Source of the DNA: JBEHWX01 sp048498995
Lineage (GTDB): Bacteria; Bacteroidota; Ignavibacteria; OLB7
Length of the DNA: 40,376 nucleotides
Assembly (NCBI GenBank): GCA_048498995.1
Contig: JBEHWX010000053.1
Coordinates: 1 to 40,376, forward strand
Direction of reading: 5' to 3'
Shown: positions 35,911 to 40,376 of the stretch, in pieces
Position numbering within the stretch: position 1 is the stretch's first letter
Layout of the letters: the number at the start of each line of letters is the position of its first letter
Position numbers and translations under genes: made by a program
The notes under the pieces: model-generated
The model's database searches: none
Told to the model about the DNA's origin: nothing
Seen by the model: only the letters and a program-made list of their open reading frames with translations

Positions 35911-35925
35911 GTTTCCACCGGAAAC
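35911..35925. promoter_or_regulatory. Small inverted repeat upstream of the CBS gene
   Basis: GTTTCC (35911-35916), spacer acc, GGAAAC (35920-35925). Perfect 6-bp arms 80 bp before the CBS start codon. TACTTTCG (35956-35963) downstream fits the -10 octamer seen elsewhere. There is no FNR-type dyad at the matching distance, so if this gene has its own promoter it is controlled differently or is read from upstream. Confidence 0.3.
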
Positions 35926-36005
35926 ACGACGTCGCGCAGCGAATCACGATGCGAATACTTTCGCCCGAATACTCATGTCCGAAGTACCATGATGGAGGAA
36001 TCGAC

Positions 36006-36503
36006 GTGACTGCCAACGACATCATGACCAGTCAGGTCCGCGCCTGCACGCCGCGGACATCGCTCGCCTCGGCCGGCGTGGCGCTCTGGGAAGACGATTG
36101 CGGCATCCTTCCGGTCGTCGACGAGCAGCGGCATCTGATCGGCGTTATTACCGATCGGGATATCTGCGTGGCCGGAGCAACCAAGGGACTTCCGCTCGAC
36201 GAGATCGAGGTGGGAGAGGTGATGAGCACCGACGTGGCCACCTGCTGGCGGACTTCGACGGTCGACGAGATCGTCGAGAGGATGATCCAGGGCCGGGTGC
36301 GCCGCCTGCCGGTGGTCGACGAGGAGGAGGAAGTGGTGGGGATCGTCACGCTCAACGATCTGGCGTTGCGCGCCAAGCGTCGCGGCGGCGTTACCGACGG
36401 TCAGCTTGCCGAGGTGCTCCGGGGCGTCAGCCGTCACTGGAAGGCCGAGGGACCCACCGAGGCCGTTCAGGTGTCGGCGCCGGAGATGGGGCTGGTGGCC
36501 TGA
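36006..36503 (+). CDS. CBS-domain pair protein
   Basis: 165 aa starting at GTG 36006, seven bases after GGAGG; the frame upstream to 35841 is not protein-like. There are two CBS motifs: about 6-58 (IMTSQVRACTPRTSLASAGV, GILPVVDEQRHLIGVITDRD) and about 72-124 (VMSTDVATCWRTSTVDEIVE, RRLPVVDEEEEVVGIVTLND). A 40-residue charged tail follows. CBS pairs bind adenosyl nucleotides and report energy state. It has the same build as mycobacterial Hrp1 (Rv2626c), a dormancy-regulon protein, which fits the surrounding gene set. Confidence 0.93.
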   Translation: MTANDIMTSQVRACTPRTSLASAGVALWEDDCGILPVVDEQRHLIGVITDRDICVAGATKGLPLDEIEVGEVMSTDVATCWRTSTVDEIVERMIQGRVRRLPVVDEEEEVVGIVTLNDLALRAKRRGGVTDGQLAEVLRGVSRHWKAEGPTEAVQVSAPEMGLVA

Positions 36504-36900
36504 TCGACAAGGCTTACGCGATGGATGATCCGTCCGATACCGTCGGTGCATGGGGTCGGAACGATGATGGCGTGCGTTTCGTCGCTGCAGCGGGGAAGAG
36601 AGCGGCGGAGCGATGCCATCACCTCACCGGCACTCTTCACTGTCGGAGCTGTCGGGCGGATCATCCCTCATTTTGCTCATGACCGGATTCACGCGACCGG
36701 CCTCGAACGACCGGTCGCACGCGCCGTCACGCGGGGAGCCTCGATGGCCGGTGCTTCCCGTGCGTCGGCGTTTCCCGTGCGTCGGCGTTTCCCTACGCGG
36801 ATGCCGCTTCCGCGCCCGGAGCTTCGGACATCGACCGCGCATCGCGCCGGAGTCGGCGCCTCCCGGAGAGTTGATTCGTCATCCGCCACGTGAGGATACC
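36504..36900 (+). other. Leader region of the phosphoribosyltransferase gene
   Basis: 397 bp without a recognisable gene. It contains a 17-bp tandem repeat (36755-36793) and an imperfect FNR-like dyad, TGAC-cgga-TTCA (36680-36691), without a matching -10 at the 29.5-bp distance. GAGG lies six bases before the phosphoribosyltransferase start. The open frame running through here joins the gene in frame but is repeat-derived. Confidence 0.45.
36755..36793. repeat. 17-bp tandem repeat, about 2.3 copies
   Basis: Units beginning ttcccgtgcgtcggcgt at 36755, 36772 and 36789 (last truncated after five bases). It lies 108 bp upstream of the phosphoribosyltransferase start. Confidence 0.75.
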
Positions 36901-37578
36901 ATGAAGCAGATTTTTGCCGATCGACGCACGGCCGGCCGCCTGCTGGCGCTGATGCTCGTCGCATATCGCGATCGGGACGACGTCACGGTGCTGGCGCTGC
37001 CGCGCGGCGGCGTTCTGGTGGCCGCGGAGATCGCCGACGCGCTCCGGGCTCCATTGGACGTGATAACCGTGAGGAAGCTCGGCGTGCCGGATCAGCCGGA
37101 GCTGGCGATGGGGGCGATCGCCGGCGCCGACGTGGTGGTGCTCGAAGCGGGTATCATCGACCATTTCGGCATCACCGGAACGGAGATCGATACGGTGATG
37201 CGTCGGGAGGAGCGGGAGCTGGAGCGCCGCGAGCGGACGTATCGCATGGGAGCTCCGCCGCCGCGACTGACGGGACGGACCGCGATTCTCGTGGATGATG
37301 GCATCGCCACCGGGGCCACGATGCGCGCGGCGATCCGGGCCGCGCGGGGACTCGGCGCCGCCGAGGTGGTGGTGGCCGTCCCGGTCGCCGCGCGCCAGAG
37401 CCGCGCGGAGCTAGAGCGCGAGTGTGATGGCGTGATCGTCGCCCGCATGCCCGGCGCGCTCGAATCGGTCGGCGCCTGGTACGAGGATTTTCATCCCGTC
37501 TCCGACGCCGAGGTGATCGATCTCCTCACGCGCCATCCTGCTTCCCGCTCCGAGCCGACCGAAACCTCGCCGTCGTGA
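36901..37578 (+). CDS. Phosphoribosyltransferase-domain protein
   Basis: 225 aa from ATG 36901. It begins FADRRTAGRLLALML, then VLALPRGGVLVAAEIADAL, RKLGVPDQPELAMGAIA and the PRPP-binding loop AILVDDGIATGATMRAAIRA (about 128-147), the full pattern of the stress-linked PRT family that includes mycobacterial Rv0571c. Substrate base unknown; it is not a recognisable salvage enzyme such as Hpt or Apt. Residues 95-120 form a charged helix (REERELERRERTYRMG). It lies last in the same-strand stress run and is followed by the REP-like repeats. Confidence 0.9.
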   Translation: MKQIFADRRTAGRLLALMLVAYRDRDDVTVLALPRGGVLVAAEIADALRAPLDVITVRKLGVPDQPELAMGAIAGADVVVLEAGIIDHFGITGTEIDTVMRREERELERRERTYRMGAPPPRLTGRTAILVDDGIATGATMRAAIRAARGLGAAEVVVAVPVAARQSRAELERECDGVIVARMPGALESVGAWYEDFHPVSDAEVIDLLTRHPASRSEPTETSPS

Positions 37579-37626
37579 TCGGCGCCTTCGCGACCTACGG
37601 TCGTTGAGACCATGTCATTACGCGGA

Positions 37627-37776
37627 GGTAGCCGCACGTCTTCAGCGTGCGCCTCGATATACCGTTGTCGCGCCTCGGTAGCCGCGCGTCTTCAGCGCGC
37701 GCCTCGATATACCGTTGTCGCGCCTCGGTAGCCGCACGTCTTCAGCGTGCGCTTCGATATGTCGTGATCGCCACGC
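37627..37776. repeat. Three tandem copies of a 50-bp REP-like hairpin element
   Basis: Copies start at 37627, 37677 and 37727 with ggtagccgcacgtcttcag. Each has a hairpin: copies 1 and 3 pair GCACG with CGTGC around TCTTCAG, while copy 2 has GCGCG with CGCGC. So one base pair changed on both sides, preserving the stem. The third copy is diverged in its last 20 bases. Similar gtagccgc-(a/g)cgtcttcag elements are, as far as I recall, scattered through many bacterial genomes. Confidence 0.85.
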
Positions 37777-37862
37777 GTTTCGTGCTCCGGTGCGCAACGA
37801 TGCTCGCCCCAGGATCTCTCCGGAAGCGGGCATTGCCGTCGAGCGCGTATCGCGAGCGCGCT

Positions 37863-37920
37863 TTGCGTGGGCGCGCCTTGCGTGTGCGCGCCTTGCGTGT
37901 GTGCGCCTTGCGTGTGCGCC
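37863..37920. repeat. 15-bp tandem repeat, about four copies
   Basis: Units of the form ttgcgtgtgcgcgcc start at 37863, 37878, 37893 and 37908 (last 13 bp). It sits immediately downstream of the small membrane protein gene and next to the 50-bp repeats. Confidence 0.8.
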
Positions 37921-37933
37921 GCGACCTGGTGGC

Positions 37934-38029
37934 TCAGTCCAGCAGATGGTACTTGAGCCGGGCCATCAGCAGCAGCGCGGCCAGAATGACCAGCGCCAGC
38001 ATTCCGAGTCTCCGCCATGCGTATACCAT
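37934..38029 (-). CDS. Predicted 31-aa single-pass membrane protein
   Basis: Short frame from ATG 38029 to TGA 37936-37934. The peptide has a positively charged start (MVYAWRRLG), one hydrophobic helix (MLALVILAALLLMA) and a short basic/aromatic tail (RLKYHLLD). GGGAGGG lies seven bases before the ATG, among the best ribosome-binding sites in the window, which is the main support. It is probably an inner-membrane microprotein; I do not recognise the family. It lies 75 bp after the CapA-like gene's stop on the same strand and may be co-transcribed. Confidence 0.55.
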   Translation of the reverse strand: MVYAWRRLGMLALVILAALLLMARLKYHLLD

Positions 38030-38104
38030 CGTAATTCCCTCCCATGATGTTTGTCCGAGGCCGACGTGTGGTCGTTCACGCGTCGGCCCGATGTTCCGCC
38101 ACGG

Positions 38105-39064
38105 TCAGGTCCGGCCGGAGCCGGTCGATGAGAGAAACGGCGCCTCGTCCCGCGTGGCGCGCTCTTCACGGGCGCGGCGCGGCCTGCGCGTGCGGTCGTA
38201 GTGGACCTGTCCGCTCCGGTCGCAGCCCCAGAACGCGGGACCGTACACGACTGGGATGATGCGGTCGATCCGCCCGGGCTCGATATCGATGGCCACGGAG
38301 GCCAGCTCGGCGCCGCGCAGCGTGGGAGCGCTCCCTTCGCGCGCCGATCCGCCGATCAGCGTTATCCATTCCTCGTGTCCGGCCGGACTCTCGGCCACGT
38401 CGGTGCAGATCACCAGGTCGATGCCCGCCTCGACGGCCCCAAGCGCCAGATCCTCCACGCCGATCGTATATCGGTCCGACGGTGTCACGCGGCGATGGAG
38501 CGCCAGCAGCACGATCTCAGCGCCGGCGCGCCGCGCGCGGTGGTTCAACGTCGCGATCGTGTCGAGCTGCGACGTGGTGCCGCGCATCCGGAGGAAGTTG
38601 ATGCCGGGGCGTCCGATCGAGGCGGTGCTTGCGGCTTCCCCCTCGGTGAAGGAGATCAGCCCGACCGTGGTGCCGCCGGCGGCGACGATGGCCGGACGCA
38701 TCGCGTCGTGGATGTCCGCGCCGGCGCCGGCGTGGGCAATGCCCGCCGCGTCGAGCGAGGCGAGCGTGTCGGCGAGCCCGTCGTTCTCGTAGTCGAGCAG
38801 GTGATCGTCGGCCAGCGATACCATCCGGACGCCGCCTGCGCGAAGGACCGGCGGAAGCCAGGCCGATGCGCGGCGCAGACCGGTGCGTGGCGTGCGGTTC
38901 CAGGCCGCGGTCGAGCCGGTCACCGGAAATCCGAAGTGCGCGATGGCGAGGTCGCTGGCCGGGGCAAGCGCGTCGGGATCGCTCAGGCCATATGCGGGGG
39001 GATGAAGGATGGGGGCCGCGACGATGCGTCGTATCGCGGCGTCTCCGAACAGTGTGAGCCTCAT
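38105..39064 (-). CDS. Degenerate CapA-like (poly-gamma-glutamate synthesis type) protein
   Basis: 319 aa from ATG 39064 (GAGGA seven bases upstream); the frame extends to 39388 without protein character. The fold of the CapA metallophosphoesterase-like family is seen in MRLTLFGDAAIRR, VSLADDHLLDYENDGLADTL, DAAGIAHAGAGAD and GAEIVLLALHRRVT. However, the usual NNH is DDH here, and the usual GHHPH metal-binding stretch is replaced by ICTDVAESPAG. The enzyme may therefore be inactive or altered. No signal peptide is visible, so it is probably cytoplasmic, unlike many CapA proteins. It is downstream of a TPR-like gene on the same strand (122-bp gap). Confidence 0.75.
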   Translation of the reverse strand: MRLTLFGDAAIRRIVAAPILHPPAYGLSDPDALAPASDLAIAHFGFPVTGSTAAWNRTPRTGLRRASAWLPPVLRAGGVRMVSLADDHLLDYENDGLADTLASLDAAGIAHAGAGADIHDAMRPAIVAAGGTTVGLISFTEGEAASTASIGRPGINFLRMRGTTSQLDTIATLNHRARRAGAEIVLLALHRRVTPSDRYTIGVEDLALGAVEAGIDLVICTDVAESPAGHEEWITLIGGSAREGSAPTLRGAELASVAIDIEPGRIDRIIPVVYGPAFWGCDRSGQVHYDRTRRPRRAREERATRDEAPFLSSTGSGRT

Positions 39065-39186
39065 GGTCGTTTCCTCGACTCGTTCGTTGAAGCGTGGTTC
39101 GGGCAGTCGTCGGCGATGTCGGGCCGTGGGAGTCGACATCATTGCCATGGGTGGCGTGCCGAAGCGTATCGTGGAGGCCGGCGCGT

Positions 39187-39762
39187 TCAGCCGCGGGGCT
39201 CGGGAGGGGCCGATCCGTGGACTCTCTGCCGATGGCGTCGCATGCGCGCGAGCGATCTCTCCCCCTGGCGCACCCCCTCGCGCGCCAGCGCGAGCAGCGG
39301 ATCGTTGCCGGTGGCCTCGATACGCGCGATGAGCGTCCTGAAGTGCTCCATCCCCTTGTCGATCATGCCGATCCGGATGTAGGCGCATCCGGCGTTGAAG
39401 TGCGCGCGGGAGACATAATCGCGGGAGCGCGCCTGCCGCTCGAAGCGCCGGATGATCTGCTCGTTGAGGGCCGCCGATTCCAGATCGCGGCCGAGCAGCA
39501 TAAGCGCTGATGCGCGATGTTCGAGCATCTCGGCGGCGCAGGGCTCGCCACCGGAGCGGCCGCGCCTCCGTCCCAGCAGATCCCTCCCCTTGATGAATAG
39601 CGCGAACGGATCGGATATGTCTCGTCCGATCTCCGGCAACCGTGCCGGCATCTCCCGGGCCGCCGCGGCCCGTTGCTCGTGCCGCTCGATATCGCCGCCG
39701 CTCCGATCCGCGGAGTGTTGTCCGGTTCCGCTGGCGGCATCGTCATGGGTAAGGAAGAACAT
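39187..39762 (-). CDS. TPR-like helical protein of unknown function
   Basis: 191 aa from ATG 39762; ATG 39774 adds four residues but directly abuts AAGGAG, whereas 39762 has it twelve bases away, so either is possible. The first 50 residues are polar and low in order. Residues about 70-165 read as paired helices: EMLEHRASALMLLGRDLESA, VSRAHFNAGCAYIRIGMIDK, GMEHFRTLIARIEATGNDPL. This is the A/G/Y spacing of tetratricopeptide repeats. The tail is Arg-rich. Probably a cytoplasmic protein-protein adaptor; nothing points to a pathway. Confidence 0.65.
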   Translation of the reverse strand: MFFLTHDDAASGTGQHSADRSGGDIERHEQRAAAAREMPARLPEIGRDISDPFALFIKGRDLLGRRRGRSGGEPCAAEMLEHRASALMLLGRDLESAALNEQIIRRFERQARSRDYVSRAHFNAGCAYIRIGMIDKGMEHFRTLIARIEATGNDPLLALAREGVRQGERSLARMRRHRQRVHGSAPPEPRG

Positions 39763-40111
39763 GGTCGATCTCATCTCCTTCCGGCCTCGGCGCTGGTGCC
39801 GTCGGCACGGAATATCAGTGGTCGTGGATGTGACGCAATCGTCGAATGGGCGTGATGCGAGGGCCGAGGCAACGTCGTCGCGATCGATCCGCTTCCGTGT
39901 CGGGATACATCCCGAATCGGGACCGAACGTGCATGTCTGGAGGGTGACAGTTGCTGGACCTCACGCAACTTAGCGGCCCAATCGCGCCGCGACCCTGACG
40001 CAGATCATGATTCGCCAGATACTACAATGGGATATCGGAGGAATTGTGTGCCGCGTGGAGTGGCGCATCATCCGGATACGCTCGGGCGGCCGAACGGAAA
40101 TATTCCGAATC

Positions 40112-40155
40112 ATGACATATGTCAGGATTCGCGTCCGACGTCGGGGATAGCTTGC
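40112..40155 (+). promoter_or_regulatory. Candidate class II CRP/FNR-type promoter at the right end
   Basis: ATGAC-atat-GTCAGG (40112-40126) includes the perfect 12-bp palindrome TGACATATGTCA (40113-40124, centre 40118.5). TAGCTTGC (40148-40155) begins 29.5 bp downstream. The predicted start is near 40160. The product is either a small RNA ending at the hairpin at 40331-40374 or a gene beyond the edge. Confidence 0.5.
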
Positions 40156-40330
40156 TGACGGCACCGATAACGGCGCGCGATCGTTCGGAGCATGGGGAAG
40201 GGGGGAGCGAGATCTGGAGCGGGGGCGAATGATCGACGTGCGACGACAGTTGCCGAGATAGTGGATCTCGCGGCTCGGACGCCGCGGGAGCGATATCCGT
40301 TCGGTGGTATCAGGACACCTCGGACGGCTA

Positions 40331-40374
40331 CGTGGGGCACGACGGGTCTCTGGGGGGAGCCCGCGTGCCCCACG
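40331..40374. terminator. Strong hairpin at the right edge
   Basis: CGTGGGGCACG (40331-40341) and CGTGCCCCACG (40364-40374) pair perfectly over 11 bp. After a bulged A, CGGG/CCCG extends the stem. It is like the other long GC hairpins that follow genes here. The window ends two bases later, so any T-tract cannot be seen. Confidence 0.6.
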
Positions 40375-40376
40375 CC

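Larger units (their letters stand above)
37579..37933. other. Repeat-rich intergenic region
   Basis: 355 bp between the phosphoribosyltransferase stop and the small membrane protein's stop codon, on opposite strands. It is mostly taken up by the 50-bp and 15-bp repeats listed separately. Reading frames on the minus strand spell AHTQG repeats and LKTCGYRGATT, direct products of the repeats, and are not convincing proteins. Confidence 0.6.
39763..40376. other. Right-edge region without a firm gene
   Basis: 614 bp. It contains a perfect palindrome TCGGGAT-ac-ATCCCGA (39900-39915), CGGAA-ata-TTCCG (40095-40107), the candidate FNR-type promoter (40112-40155) and the end hairpin (40331-40374). Two short frames begin after GGAGG at about 40038-40042 (34-36 codons, basic, no family), and a frame from ATG 40192 stays open to the window edge. 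None has protein-like features I can support. A gene beyond the edge may use this promoter. Confidence 0.4.

Noticed and set aside
36680..36691. TGAC-cgga-TTCA as a fifth FNR-type site before the phosphoribosyltransferase gene
   Set aside because: One core base departs from the dyad and no KAnnTTSS octamer lies 29.5 bp downstream.
37627..37776. Possible CRISPR array
   Set aside because: The copies are directly adjacent, with a 50-bp period and no variable spacers, and no cas genes are present. The compensated hairpins fit a REP-like element.
37692..38045. 117-aa minus-strand frame with AHTQG repeats
   Set aside because: The repeats are a direct translation of the 15-bp and 50-bp DNA repeats. 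The 31-aa frame inside it, with a strong ribosome-binding site, explains the start region better.
40122..40373. 83-aa minus-strand frame at the right edge
   Set aside because: Arg/Pro-rich with no family features; it overlaps the candidate promoter and the terminator-like hairpin.

Overview
The window is GC-rich, gene-dense chromosomal DNA. The strongest taxonomic signal is a set of secreted proteins with C-terminal type IX secretion (T9SS) sorting domains, together with a TonB-dependent receptor that carries a carboxypeptidase-like N-terminal domain, a DUF4249 lipoprotein, a RecQ of the Bacteroidota/Chlorobiota layout and promoters resembling TAnnTTTG. This points to the Bacteroidota-Chlorobiota (FCB) group. 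The high GC and the BNR-like propeller proteins would suit a Kapabacteria/Ignavibacteria-like lineage, but that last step is inference. I see no rRNA, tRNA, CRISPR array, prophage or insertion sequence.

Layout. 1-8.7 kb is housekeeping: a PLP aminotransferase; a reverse-strand group of a DUF1232 protein, RecQ and a small PH-like membrane protein; then RecJ and YebC. 9.0-20.7 kb is an envelope/secretion region: a 13-motif BNR-like T9SS protein, then two copies of a three-gene cassette (ECF sigma factor, membrane-spanning anti-sigma-like protein with a C-terminal beta-barrel-like domain, secreted protein with a T9SS-type tail). The first cassette ends in a DUF3160 protein and the second in an unrecognised 317-aa protein. 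20.8-28 kb holds a TonB receptor/DUF4249 pair, an alpha/beta hydrolase overlapping a GT2 glycosyltransferase, and a GT39-like membrane glycosyltransferase.

28.1-40.4 kb looks like a low-oxygen or dormancy stress island: baeRF-type protein, NimA-like flavin-binding protein, a four-PAS soluble histidine kinase with a NarL-type response regulator, an FNR-like regulator with an FNR-like cysteine set, Hsp20, a lone CheB domain, a CBS-pair protein and a phosphoribosyltransferase. A REP-like repeat cluster, a 31-aa membrane protein, a degenerate CapA-like protein and a TPR-like protein follow.

Two observations stand out. First, four intergenic sites match ATGAY-N4-RTCAGG, and in each case a -10-like octamer (KAnnTTSS) starts exactly 29.5 bp from the dyad centre, the spacing of class II CRP/FNR promoters. 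They precede the baeRF, NimA-like and Hsp20 genes and a possible small RNA at the right end, and the window encodes a fitting regulator. Second, the duplicated sigma / trans-envelope anti-sigma / T9SS cargo cassettes suggest a surface-sensing circuit in which one polypeptide could connect the outer membrane directly to an ECF sigma factor.
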